A DNA stretch of 64,000 nucleotides from UBA2160 sp964588665 (GCA_964588665.1 CAZPQQ010000001.1:73063-137062); one strand, 5' to 3'; counted from the first letter of the stretch, positions 1 to 7,724 are shown. Numbers and translations: made by a program. The notes: generated by a model from the letters alone, not told the origin.

Positions 1-876
1 CATCGTGAAGTTGCCCCACTTCAGGACTGACCGCTCGACGGCTGGATGTGAGTACAGGAAGATGCTGCCGCCTCGCACTCCGAAGACCGTGCAGTTGACG
101 TTCGGCGATGCGTCGGTGCACAGGTAAACGGCCAGCGGCGCCACGTTCTCGGGGTCGTCGGGCCAGCCGGGGCCTTCCCATTCGCCAACGGCGGGAGACT
201 CGCCGATGCCGGCGCGCTCGTCACGGCTGGGTCCGGGAGCCGATGCCACGCGGTGCTCTTCGACGGTGCCGGGGAAAAGCCTCGTCTCGACCATCGGGGA
301 GATCGCGTTGCAGGTGACCCCGTATCGGCCCAGGTCTCGGCCCACGGTGCGAGTGACGCCGATGATGCCCTCGGAGGCCGCGGCATAGGCGGAGCGCCCC
401 ATGTCTCCGAGGCCTGCGTCGGAGGTCATGTTTACGATTCGTCCGCTTCTTGCCTGCCGGAACATGATGGCGGCGAACTTCGTCGTGGTGAATACGCTCT
501 TCGTGTTGTTGCGGACCACCTGGTCCCAGTCGCTCGGCGACATCTGGTAGATCATGCGCTCTCGCATGATTCCGGCGCTGTTGACCAGCACGTCCAGTTG
601 GCCGTACGTGTCGTTGGCCTGCTTGATCACGGCCTCGCCGCCGTCCATGAGCGCCACGTTGTCGTAGTTGGCGGATGCCTGGCCGCCGCGAGCTTGGATT
701 TCGGCCACAACGGAGTCCGCCGGATCGTGGGATGCGCCAGTGCCGTCGACCTCGCATCCGAGATCGTTAACGATCACCTTTGCGCCCTCTTCAGCCAGGA
801 GCAGGGCCACGCCCCGTCCCACGCCTCTTCCGGCTCCCGTGACCACCGCCACTTTGCCATCAAGACGGTTGCCCAT
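1..876 (-). CDS. SDR-family NAD(P)-dependent oxidoreductase (3' end cut by window edge)
   Basis: Short-chain dehydrogenase/reductase with a Rossmann fold; 292 codons are visible and no stop is reached at the window edge. The start ATG (876-874) follows GGAGGTG. The N-terminus has the cofactor motif TGAGRGVGRG. An NSAG motif and the usual Asn and Ser regions follow. The region after the active site (P-M-V-E-T-R-L-F) resembles the multifunctional-enzyme-type hydroxyacyl-CoA dehydrogenases. Odd point: the catalytic YxxxK motif reads YAAAS, so the Tyr is kept but the Lys is replaced by Ser. Substrate unknown. SDR membership is certain; activity is not. Confidence 0.9.
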   Translation of the reverse strand, partial: MGNRLDGKVAVVTGAGRGVGRGVALLLAEEGAKVIVNDLGCEVDGTGASHDPADSVVAEIQARGGQASANYDNVALMDGGEAVIKQANDTYGQLDVLVNSAGIMRERMIYQMSPSDWDQVVRNNTKSVFTTTKFAAIMFRQARSGRIVNMTSDAGLGDMGRSAYAAASEGIIGVTRTVGRDLGRYGVTCNAISPMVETRLFPGTVEEHRVASAPGPSRDERAGIGESPAVGEWEGPGWPDDPENVAPLAVYLCTDASPNVNCTVFGVRGGSIFLYSHPAVERSVLKWGNFTM

Positions 877-1084
877 TCGTCACCTCCAGTGATTCTTGTT
901 TCAGCGCGGCTATGCGGCTGATTAAATAAGTTGCGTGAGGCGCCCCTCATGCGTCGGCCACAATATACCTCATGCGCAACGATATGAAAAGATCGGCGGA
1001 ACGCGCTGCCGATCTTTGCCGTCTGAGGCGACGTCCGAGCGGCTATGCTATGTTATGCGGCAGCCGGAACCAGAGGAGCGAACG

Positions 1085-1774
1085 TTGATCCACAAAGACT
1101 TCAGGTGCGATTTCTACTTCATCAGACACGGCGAATCCGCGTCGAACGCCGACCCCAGATTCATTGCGGGCGTCAACTGGGACGCTCCGCTCACCGACAG
1201 AGGATTCTCGCAGGCGCGGCTTCTTGGCGCCAGGATGCGAGACGAAGGCGTGAAGTTCGACCGAGTCTACAGCTCCACCATGGCGCGAGCAATCTCAACC
1301 GCCGAATCCATGCTCGCGGAGATGGGCGAAGGAGACAGGAGCTTCCCGAAGATCGAAGCCATCATGGAACAGCAGACGCCAGGGTGGCGAGGCGTGCCCA
1401 GAGATGAAGCGATGACGCCCGATACCGTAGCGTTGATGGCGACCAAAGGCCCGGATTTCGTGGGCCCGCAAGGCGAATCCAAGAGACAGGTGCGGCGTCG
1501 GGTGACGAACTGGCTCGAAGACGAACTCATCTACAACGACGAGCTGACGGCTGCCCCAACGCAGATTACCGTCGCCGTCGTCGGTCACGGAGACGCGCTG
1601 CGCTGCCTGTACCAGTACATCCTTGGATTCGGCGACGCGTTCCTCTATCGGATGGCCATCGACAACACGTCAATCGGCAGGTTCATCTTCGACCGTCGAG
1701 GCTGGTCGGTCGTCCGCCTAAACGACGCCATGCACCTGGGCAACGCCGGCACCAGCTTCGAATCGCGGGCGTGA
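1085..1774 (+). CDS. Histidine phosphatase family protein
   Basis: Phosphoglycerate-mutase-like phosphatase that would use a phosphohistidine intermediate. The N-terminus has the RHGES signature (family RHGxx) and the C-terminal half has the second catalytic His in VVGHGDALRC. About 230 residues, normal for the branch. I chose the TTG at 1085, which has GAGGAG six bases upstream and puts the RHG motif near the N-terminus as usual. An in-frame ATG at 1055 has no ribosome site, and an ATG-initiated reading from further upstream adds residues unlike the family. Cytoplasmic; substrate not predictable. It sits alone between divergent and convergent neighbours. Confidence 0.88.
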   Translation: MIHKDFRCDFYFIRHGESASNADPRFIAGVNWDAPLTDRGFSQARLLGARMRDEGVKFDRVYSSTMARAISTAESMLAEMGEGDRSFPKIEAIMEQQTPGWRGVPRDEAMTPDTVALMATKGPDFVGPQGESKRQVRRRVTNWLEDELIYNDELTAAPTQITVAVVGHGDALRCLYQYILGFGDAFLYRMAIDNTSIGRFIFDRRGWSVVRLNDAMHLGNAGTSFESRA

Positions 1775-1790
1775 GCGGGCAGGCTGCCGC

Positions 1791-2057
1791 CTACTGCCAG
1801 CGCTTCAGACCGGCCAGCGTCTGACGAGCCGTGGCCGCGGCGTCCGACCCTTCCGGGATCGCCTCGGCGGGTATCATGCCGGAAATGAAATCCGCCATGC
1901 TCTCCATCGTCTGATCCGGCGTGACGAACGCGCCCTTCTGGTAGCAGTAGGTGCAATACTCGTCGTGCACCGAGCCGTCGGTCTGGGTGCCATGTTCCTC
2001 GGGCTTCGTCATGGGCATTGCGCAACTCTGGCATACAGGCACCGCTGGGGTGGTCAT
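1791..2057 (-). CDS. Small zinc-ribbon protein (putative zinc ribbon domain family)
   Basis: 88-residue protein with an N-terminal CQSCAMPM motif and a second pair in EYCTYCYQKG. This is the pattern of the small putative zinc-ribbon family (PF12674-like), followed by a helical tail typical of the group. The ATG at 2057 follows AAGGAGGATGCC. The four cysteines probably bind one zinc ion. Members are often near transcription regulators, but no function is established. An imperfect inverted repeat lies upstream at 2107-2150 and could control it. Confidence 0.8.
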   Translation of the reverse strand: MTTPAVPVCQSCAMPMTKPEEHGTQTDGSVHDEYCTYCYQKGAFVTPDQTMESMADFISGMIPAEAIPEGSDAAATARQTLAGLKRWQ

Positions 2058-2106
2058 GGCATCCTCCTTGGTGGTGGCGGGTTCTTGTGGATGGCCTACG
2101 ATTCAT

Positions 2107-2150
2107 ACGTTCGTTTCGTGAGGTCAAGATAATGTTTCACAAACAAACGT
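2107..2150. promoter_or_regulatory. Imperfect inverted repeat, possible operator of the zinc-ribbon gene
   Basis: The left arm (2107-2121, starts ACGTTCGTTT) pairs with the right arm (2136-2150, ends AAACAAACGT) with one mismatch and one bulge across a 14-base spacer. It lies 50-90 bases upstream of the minus-strand zinc-ribbon start, where a promoter and operator would be expected. The binding protein is unknown. Confidence 0.4.
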
Positions 2151-2502
2151 TCTGGTCAACAGGCAGCCGATTCCTGTAGCAACCCAATGAATGGTTGGTC
2201 AATCGGTCGTCTACGTATTTCGAGCGAAGCCGCTCAGTCCGCATGTGGTATCCTGAAAATGTTGAAAGGCGTCGGAATAGGGGAAACAGCCGATTCGTTA
2301 GGTTTGGCTGAATCCTGGACGAAGCAGGCAAACCTAACCAGGCGGGAGGCACGTCCCGGTTCTTTGGAGACTGTGGGCTTGCCCGCATTGTCCAAGATGA
2401 TCAAGGTGTTTCGCAATTTGAGTATCTGCTAGGGCTTTCGTAACGGCGTGTTCCGTGTACGCGGGCTATTATGAACATGGGAGTGGAAGAGGTAAGAGGG
2501 CG
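2151..2502. other. Intergenic stretch without a convincing gene
   Basis: Lower in GC than its surroundings. Short open frames exist on both strands, but none has a ribosome site, recognisable motif or sensible composition. It probably carries the promoter of the hicBA pair. Confidence 0.4.
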
Positions 2503-2865
2503 ATGGCACACAGTGAACAAGCAGAATACCATGTAGTCTTGACCCTCCAATTTGAACGAGAAGGCAAGCACTGGGTTGGCGCCTGCGTCGAGCTGGGCAC
2601 AAGCACTTTCGCCCGTAGCATCGAGCGGGCGCAAAGAAAATTGCGTGAACTGGTCGTGCTTCACCTTAATGCGCTTGAGGAAGAAGGAGAGCGCGAACGG
2701 TTCTTTGAGGAACATGGCATAGAAATCCATCGGAAGCACGAACAAGCCCATGATCTCATCGTCAAAATGCCTCTTGGTCGCACAGAAGAGGTTGGTCCGC
2801 TTTTCGAGCCTTATGTATTCCCGCTCGCTGAGCCAGCGGAACAACTTGCAACAGCAGGCGTGTAG
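2503..2865 (+). CDS. hicB: HicB-like antitoxin
   Basis: 120-residue protein of the HicB type. The N-terminal 60-70 residues (beta strands around YHVVLTLQFE and the segment WVGACVELGTS, then an amphipathic helix RAQRKLRELVVLHL) match the degenerate RNase H-like fold that binds HicA. I see no clear ribbon-helix-helix or HTH domain in the tail. The ATG at 2503 follows an AGAGG-type site; an ATG-like start 48 bases upstream is less likely. The stop codon abuts the ATG of the HicA-like gene, so the two are surely co-translated. Antitoxin first is the less usual order for this pair. Confidence 0.75.
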   Translation: MAHSEQAEYHVVLTLQFEREGKHWVGACVELGTSTFARSIERAQRKLRELVVLHLNALEEEGERERFFEEHGIEIHRKHEQAHDLIVKMPLGRTEEVGPLFEPYVFPLAEPAEQLATAGV

Positions 2866-3126
2866 ATGCCTGACGTCCCACCCGTCACGGGCCCGCAGCT
2901 AGCCCGCCTGCTATTGGCTGATGGATGGGAGCAAAGAGAGAAAAGAGCGCGCCACGGAATTGACCTGAGAAAGAGATTCTCGGATCGCACTCGGGTTACG
3001 ATCGTTCCGACCGACAGCCGCCAACCACTCCCCGACGGCACACTTGCCGCAATCTTGAGTCCTCGGCAAACAGGCCTAACTAAAGCAGGCCTGGGTGAGC
3101 TTATTGAGAAACACGGCCTTCGGTAG
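2866..3126 (+). CDS. hicA: HicA-like mRNA interferase toxin
   Basis: 86-residue protein beginning PDVPPVTGPQLARLLLADG, the typical HicA opening helix for a small dsRBD-like fold. It continues with RARHGI (catalytic His region) and IVPTDSRQPLPDGTL, then ends with the hydrophobic helices of the family. HicA toxins cut mRNA independently of ribosomes and are silenced by HicB. The start ATG follows the hicB stop with no gap. Complete in length, so the toxin could be active. Confidence 0.78.
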   Translation: MPDVPPVTGPQLARLLLADGWEQREKRARHGIDLRKRFSDRTRVTIVPTDSRQPLPDGTLAAILSPRQTGLTKAGLGELIEKHGLR

Positions 3127-3411
3127 ACCAAGATCGTCGCTGGTCGCTTTCTTGTGCTCCCCAGACAAAACGGTCGGCCTCATAACAGCCTCCGCCTGAT
3201 CCAAGTCCGTCCCCCATTGCCATATCCAGGAGCTCCCAACGGCTTGGCGCTGCCTGCGGCCGCTTGACGCGGTCAGGTGTAACGCAGACGGAAAACCTTT
3301 GCGGAAGTTCGTCAGGCAATTACGCATTTGCAGGTACGGCGACGGAAACCACCGAGCTGCCTGCCGGTCCAACTTCGGACACTGCCCCAATCGTCGGAGC
3401 AACACATCGCA

Positions 3412-3915
3412 TCACTCCCTCGGCGGGAGTGACAGCCCTTCGATGAACTCCAGATTCGGGACTTTCTGCATCTCGCTCGGGGCCAAGCGCAGTTTCGAGG
3501 ATCGGCTTCCGGAGCCCAGAACCACGGAGTCGAGCTCGAGCAGCTTTTGATCCACGAAGATCGGGAGGTCAGCGGGCAACGCGAACGGCGTCACGCCTCC
3601 GATCATCATTCCGGTGAGGGCGGCGGTCTCGTCGGCGGATGCGAACGACACCCGCGACACTTCCATCAGGCCTTTGACGCGCTTGTTGACGTCCAGCCTG
3701 TCCGTCCCTTTCACGATGCAAACGCTGTACTTCTTGGCGCCCCGTTTCGAGACGACCACGATTGTGTTGCCGCATGAGTCCAGCGGAAAGTCGTATCGCT
3801 CGCAGAAGGCGGCGGTGTCCGCGAAATCTGCGTCGATGTCAAATAGCTCGTATACCACGCCCAAGGTCTTCAACGCCGACTCTACGGCTGTCACGATGTC
3901 TGCTTCCTGTGTCAT
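3412..3915 (-). CDS. YbaK/EbsC-family aminoacyl-tRNA deacylase-like protein
   Basis: 167-residue protein of the YbaK/EbsC (ProX) editing domain. Relatives hydrolyse mischarged Cys- or Ala-tRNA(Pro) in the cytoplasm. Visible family features are TIVVVSKRGAKKYSVCIVKG, the GMMIGGVTPFALP loop (family GxxxGGxxPxG) and the closing strands around VVLGSG. The ATG at 3915 follows GGGAGATTGG. It diverges from the SDR gene at 4003. Exact tRNA substrate unknown. Confidence 0.88.
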   Translation of the reverse strand: MTQEADIVTAVESALKTLGVVYELFDIDADFADTAAFCERYDFPLDSCGNTIVVVSKRGAKKYSVCIVKGTDRLDVNKRVKGLMEVSRVSFASADETAALTGMMIGGVTPFALPADLPIFVDQKLLELDSVVLGSGSRSSKLRLAPSEMQKVPNLEFIEGLSLPPRE

Positions 3916-4002
3916 TCCAATCTCCCGTTCACGGATGTCGAAGGCAGCTTGCGCTGCTATTATATCGGGCAGATGCAAACCTGCGACTCGAGAGGCGTCA
4001 AC

Positions 4003-4785
4003 ATGAGACTGGAAGGCAAAACCGCAATCATCACCGGTGCAGCTCAGGGTTTGGGGCGGGCCATCGCGCTGGACTTCGCGTCCGAGGGCGCCGCTATGCT
4101 CCTGGCTGACATTCAGGGCGAGAAGGTCGCGGAGGTCGCTGCTCTCATAGGCGAAAACGGCGGGCGAGCGGAGGCAATCGAGGTCGATGTTACAGATGCT
4201 CGAGCGGTCGACGGCATGGTCGCCAGGGCGCTCGAACTGTATGGCGCCGTCGACATCCTGGTCAACGACGCCGGCGGCAGCGGCAACCAGGGCATCCAAG
4301 ACATTACCGACGTGACCGAAGAGCAATGGGACGCGACCGTCGATGTCAACCTCAAGAGCGCGTTCCTCTGCGCCAAGGCCGTCGTGCCCCACATGAGGGA
4401 GCGCGGGTATGGCCGCATCGTCAACCTCTCGTCGTTCAGCGCCAAGGGTAACTTCGGCGAGCTCGGCACGACCGCTGTGAGACTCCCATACGCGGCGGCC
4501 AAGTCTGGCATCCTGGGCTTCACGTTCCAACTGGCCAGAGACCTCGGGCCGGACGGCATCTACGTCAACGCCGTACAGCCCGGATTCATCCTGACCGAGC
4601 CCGGCGCCAGGGTGCACGATCGCTTCGAAGAGTTGCCCGACGACGTCCGCGAGCGCATGACGCGCGCGACGCCGCTCGGCAGGCCTGGAAGACCCGATGA
4701 CGTCGCCAAAGCCGTAACGTTCCTGGCCTCCGACGACGCTAGTTACACGACTGGCGCCGTCTTGGAGGTCACGGGAGGACGGTGA
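4003..4785 (+). CDS. SDR-family NAD(P)-dependent oxidoreductase
   Basis: 260-residue classical SDR. It has TGAAQGLGRA for the cofactor, a ND-A-G-G variant of NNAG, LSSFSA with the catalytic Ser and YAAAKSG with the complete Tyr/Lys pair. It ends in TGAVLEVTGG, the family's C-terminal signature. The ATG at 4003 follows GAGAGG; an in-frame ATG 54 bases upstream would add residues the family lacks. Substrate unknown (FabG-like 3-oxoacyl or sugar/alcohol). The TGA overlaps the ATG of the macro-domain gene, so the two form an operon. Confidence 0.9.
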   Translation: MRLEGKTAIITGAAQGLGRAIALDFASEGAAMLLADIQGEKVAEVAALIGENGGRAEAIEVDVTDARAVDGMVARALELYGAVDILVNDAGGSGNQGIQDITDVTEEQWDATVDVNLKSAFLCAKAVVPHMRERGYGRIVNLSSFSAKGNFGELGTTAVRLPYAAAKSGILGFTFQLARDLGPDGIYVNAVQPGFILTEPGARVHDRFEELPDDVRERMTRATPLGRPGRPDDVAKAVTFLASDDASYTTGAVLEVTGGR

Positions 4786-5294
4786 TGCACGAACGCGTCG
4801 ATCTGTACATCGGCGACATCACGACGCTCCGTGTCGACGCCATCGTGAATGCCGCGAACACTACGCTGCTGGGAGGCGGAGGCGTGGACGGCGCGATACA
4901 CGCCGCCGCCGGTCCGGAGCTCCTCGCTGAGTGTCGCACGCTGGGCGGATGCCAGACCGACGACAATATGATCACACGAGGATACGGCCTGCCTGCGGGG
5001 CACGTCATCCACACCGTGGGTCCGATACGGCAAGGCGGAGGGTCCGGTGAGGACGAATTGCTGGCGTCATGCTATCGAAGATCGCTGGCGGTGGCAGGCG
5101 ACAACGGCGTCGCGACTGTAGCGTTCCCGGCGATCAGCACCGGCGTGTACGGCTTCCCGAAAGAGCGCGCGACCGAAATCGCAGTCCGCGAAGTCACCCG
5201 CTTCCTCGACGAAAACAGCACGCTCGCGAAGGTGACGTTCGTCTGTTTCTCGCGGCGCGACTTCGAAGTGTATTCCCGAGTCCTCGGCGAGTAA
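4785..5294 (+). CDS. Macro domain protein, O-acetyl-ADP-ribose deacetylase-like
   Basis: About 170 residues forming a single macro domain of the YmdB/MacroD type. It shows the ADP-ribose-binding motifs GDITTLRVDAIVNAANTTLL, GGGGVDGAIH and FPAISTGVYGFP. Such enzymes remove acetyl from O-acetyl-ADP-ribose or ADP-ribose from acidic residues. The ATG at 4785 overlaps the preceding SDR stop as TGATG, with GGGAGG upstream; a GTG at 4782 is an alternative. Coupling to an NAD-dependent SDR hints at NAD or ADP-ribose metabolism, but that is inference. Confidence 0.92.
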   Translation: MHERVDLYIGDITTLRVDAIVNAANTTLLGGGGVDGAIHAAAGPELLAECRTLGGCQTDDNMITRGYGLPAGHVIHTVGPIRQGGGSGEDELLASCYRRSLAVAGDNGVATVAFPAISTGVYGFPKERATEIAVREVTRFLDENSTLAKVTFVCFSRRDFEVYSRVLGE

Positions 5295-5339
5295 TCGGAC
5301 CCGCGATTGTCGCGCGACCGCACCTCGACCGCAAAGGAA

Positions 5340-5368
5340 ACGGGAGCCCCGATGTCCGGCACTCCCGT
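5340..5368 (-). terminator. Hairpin between convergent genes
   Basis: ACGGGAG (5340-5346) pairs with CTCCCGT (5362-5368) around a 15-base loop. On the minus strand it is followed by TTTCCTTTG just past the end of the gene at 5373, so it most likely ends that transcript. Confidence 0.5.
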
Positions 5369-5372
5369 ATTG

Positions 5373-5633
5373 CTAGCCCGTGCCATTTTGTCGCTGCCTC
5401 CTCAGCTTCTCCCGATCCCAACCGCTGAGAGGCGGTTTGCCTCGAGGCGGGCGTTTGCGCGAGAGGTCGATGAACGACCTGCCGAGGTGCGAATCGACCT
5501 CTGTCTGCACGTCGTCCGGTATCTCGACCGGCCGCCATCCGCAGTAGATGCATTTGAGTTCGTCCTCGAACGGCTCGTCTACGACGAGGCCTTCGCGTCT
5601 TGGGCATGTCTCTTGTCTAAGCATTGTATACAC
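5373..5633 (-). CDS. Small zinc-ribbon-like protein with GKPPLSGW tail
   Basis: 86-residue protein of no named family that I recognise. The N-terminal half has TCPRREG and KCIYCGW, a zinc-ribbon outline in which the second cysteine is replaced by Arg. The C-terminal half is basic and contains RGKPPLSGWDREKLRRQRQ. A paralogue lies at 34406-34693; the two align along their whole length, including CGW and the GKPxLSGWxREK block. That argues this is a real gene, perhaps nucleic-acid binding. The start is GTG at 5633 or ATG at 5624; neither has a strong ribosome site. Confidence 0.6.
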   Translation of the reverse strand: MYTMLRQETCPRREGLVVDEPFEDELKCIYCGWRPVEIPDDVQTEVDSHLGRSFIDLSRKRPPRGKPPLSGWDREKLRRQRQNGTG

Positions 5634-5655
5634 CCAGGTTCGGTTGATTAGCGCT

Positions 5656-5925
5656 TCAGGACTGGAGTCGGGATCGGCAGGCGGAGCAACCGCAACGCGA
5701 CGGATGAGGGAATATGCCTTGGAACAGGAGTCTGACCAAGTCGTTGCATGTCAGACCCAACAGCCTGCCCTGCACCCAGTACCTGGCCATGACGCTGGAC
5801 TTGTCCGTCTCTTCTGAATTCGTCAGCGGTGTGTCTCCGCAGATTGCCTTGATCGCGTAGGACCTGAGTTTTGAAAGGTCGGCGATGAACGTGTCGGCCA
5901 TGCTCTTGATATCTGCGTCTGTCAT
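5656..5925 (-). CDS. Hypothetical protein, 89 residues
   Basis: No family recognised. The product starts MTDADIKSMADTFIADL, is mostly predicted helical, and ends in a short Cys-containing tail (CGCSACR). The ATG at 5925 has AGGAG seven bases upstream, which supports it as a real gene. It lies just upstream of, and in the same direction as, the zinc-ribbon gene at 5373, 22 bases away, so the two may be co-transcribed. Confidence 0.55.
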   Translation of the reverse strand: MTDADIKSMADTFIADLSKLRSYAIKAICGDTPLTNSEETDKSSVMARYWVQGRLLGLTCNDLVRLLFQGIFPHPSRCGCSACRSRLQS

Positions 5926-6375
5926 CGGTTGGCTCCTGGTGCTGTTCCGGTGCTTTTGCCTGATAAATCAAGTGTAGGGTCGGTGCCGTCTTGGTACCTG
6001 AACAGGGGCCTATCCAACCCTTACAAAACCCTGACACCCCTGTCAGGTTCGTCAATGGAGCCGTCAATTGAACGTCAGAAATCGATCGTTTGCGTGCCTG
6101 CTCGATACCGCTGCGCTCGCGGGATCTGGCGGCTGCGAAACGGCGTTGCCGTCAAGTGTCGAGCTGCCTACAAGGCGTGGAGGATCAGTATTCGTGGATG
6201 GGTTTGGAGTCGGTCCAACTGCTCGAGCCAGACCAGAGACGAGCGATCCCGAACGGTTCGCGTCAGCGATTGACGGCATGCAGGCTCGGCGATATTGTTC
6301 GCCCCAACCTCGATATGACGCAGGTTCGGCGCTGCGCAACTCGATCAAGCAGTTGGCTTCGGAGAGATACGTGCA
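5926..6375. other. Intergenic stretch, no gene recognised
   Basis: Short frames on both strands lack ribosome sites and motifs. Probably contains promoters for the leftward pair and for the truncated gene at 6376. Confidence 0.4.
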
Positions 6376-6609
6376 ATGACCGTTTCAGCCGAGACTGAGG
6401 GCTTTCCCGTCCATTGGGACGACCCTGCAGACGCCGAGTTGCATTGGAACCACGACCCTGGCCGCCACCCCAACGTGATCAAACCCAAAAACAATGGACG
6501 ACGGCGCCAATCCCGAGTTGACGGTCTGCGATGTGGCCATGCGCGAACGGGGCGCCTGCGAGTGCGGCAGACTTCGACTCGGTCGCGTTCGGGTCCGTGC
6601 GCCACATGA
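6376..6609 (+). pseudogene. N-terminal remnant of a PEP-utilising enzyme
   Basis: The first 37 or so codons, from the ATG at 6376, read like the start of PEP-utilising/pyruvate-phosphate-dikinase-related proteins. FPVHWDDPADAELHWNHDPG matches the family opening F-P-V-x-W-x-D-P-x-D-A-E-L-x-W. GGAGAG lies upstream at the right distance. After about 6485 the frame becomes Arg-rich and unrelated, then stops; relatives run for 500-900 residues. The rest of the gene is absent from the window. I read it as a truncated relic. Confidence 0.55.
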
Positions 6610-6682
6610 TCTTGTTGGAATCGGCATACGTGTGCCGCGCCGTGGTTGGCGCGGTGAATAGCAGGTCTTTAGGAGGAACGGT

Positions 6683-7117
6683 GTGAAGAAGCGAAATCTG
6701 GCATTTGCAGCGGCAGCGACCGCAATCATCATGGTCGCGGGTTTGGCGGCGTTTCAACCGACCGCGAGCGACGCGGCGGCCGTGAACAAAGCGAAGGGAC
6801 CGCAGGAGGCCACACTGGACTTCACGATGCAACTGCCTCGGGGAACTTCTGTCACGGAGATCGTGGATGCCGTGAAACAGGCCGCGAACATCGGCTCGTC
6901 CGGCCTCGACGGCTTCGCGGTCGACTCGTTCTTTGACATTACGACCGACTTTTCAAAGGACTCAAAAAGGGTCGAGATCGAGATCATCGCCATGCAGCTA
7001 CGGGCGGCGCCTAATGACCCGAACATGAACGCGGGCCAGGTAATCGACGAGGTGAAAGCCGCGGTCAAGGACAAGGGCGGCCACGAGTTCATCGGACACG
7101 TGACGCTGATCAGGTAG
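6683..7117 (+). CDS. Secreted hypothetical protein, tandem paralogue 1
   Basis: 144 residues with a clear signal peptide (KKRN, then a hydrophobic stretch to AAFQPTASDA). The mature part of about 110 residues has no family that I recognise. Conserved with the next gene are GPxxxTLxFT, GSSGxDGF, VDSFFDIT and MQLRAAPxDPNMNAG. GTG start at 6683 with AGGAGG nine bases upstream. Predicted to be exported; role unknown. Confidence 0.72.
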   Translation: MKKRNLAFAAAATAIIMVAGLAAFQPTASDAAAVNKAKGPQEATLDFTMQLPRGTSVTEIVDAVKQAANIGSSGLDGFAVDSFFDITTDFSKDSKRVEIEIIAMQLRAAPNDPNMNAGQVIDEVKAAVKDKGGHEFIGHVTLIR

Positions 7118-7261
7118 TCAGGGCGTGGAAAGCGCTGAGGCAGCGTCGAGAAGTATTATCTAACACGATCGGCGGTCTGGTCGCGAGAGTGTCAACCGAC
7201 TCCGAGGGCCGATCGTCTGAGATCGAAGAGCGGAAAACAGGCAAACGACAGGAAGAACAGC

Positions 7262-7693
7262 GTGAAGAAGAGGAATCTAGCACTGGCTGCAGTGGCAACT
7301 GCCATTATCATGATCGCGGGCATCGCGGCGTTTCAACCGACTGCGAGCGACGCCTCCGCCGTGAACAAGAAAAAGGGTCCGGGAGATTCCACCCTGGAGT
7401 TCACGATAGAGCTTCGCAAAGGAACCTCGGCGGCTGGGATGGTGGACGCCGTCAAGAAGGCTGCTGGCGTAGGCTCGTCCGGGATCGACGGGTTCTCAGT
7501 TGACTCGTTCTTCGACATCACCTACAAAGTGTCGACCGGCGCGAAGGGATTCGACACCGAAATCGTCGCCATGCAATTGCGAGCCGCGCCCACCGACCCG
7601 AACATGAACGCCGGGGCAGTCATCGACGCCGTGAAAAAGACGGTCGGTAATCAGGGCGACGTGACAGTCGGCCACGTGACTGTGCTCAAGTAG
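7262..7693 (+). CDS. Secreted hypothetical protein, tandem paralogue 2
   Basis: 143 residues, a close paralogue of the gene 145 bases upstream with roughly two-thirds identity by eye, including the signal peptide and the MQLRAAPTDPNMNAG block. GTG start at 7262 after AGGAAGA. The pair arose by tandem duplication; both copies are intact, so both are probably used. The mature protein may be a small alpha/beta domain (alternating strand and helix). Transcription runs toward a long hairpin at 7725-7786. Confidence 0.72.
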   Translation: MKKRNLALAAVATAIIMIAGIAAFQPTASDASAVNKKKGPGDSTLEFTIELRKGTSAAGMVDAVKKAAGVGSSGIDGFSVDSFFDITYKVSTGAKGFDTEIVAMQLRAAPTDPNMNAGAVIDAVKKTVGNQGDVTVGHVTVLK

Positions 7694-7724
7694 GCGCAAA
7701 GGGGACCGGGCGGACTAACTCGAT

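Noticed and set aside
253..921. Long open frame on the plus strand opposite the first SDR
   Set aside because: It is the mirror of the SDR gene in GC-rich sequence; its translation has no motif and no ribosome site.
4113..4559. Open frame opposite the SDR at 4003
   Set aside because: Shadow of the SDR; codon pattern and SDR motifs favour the plus strand.
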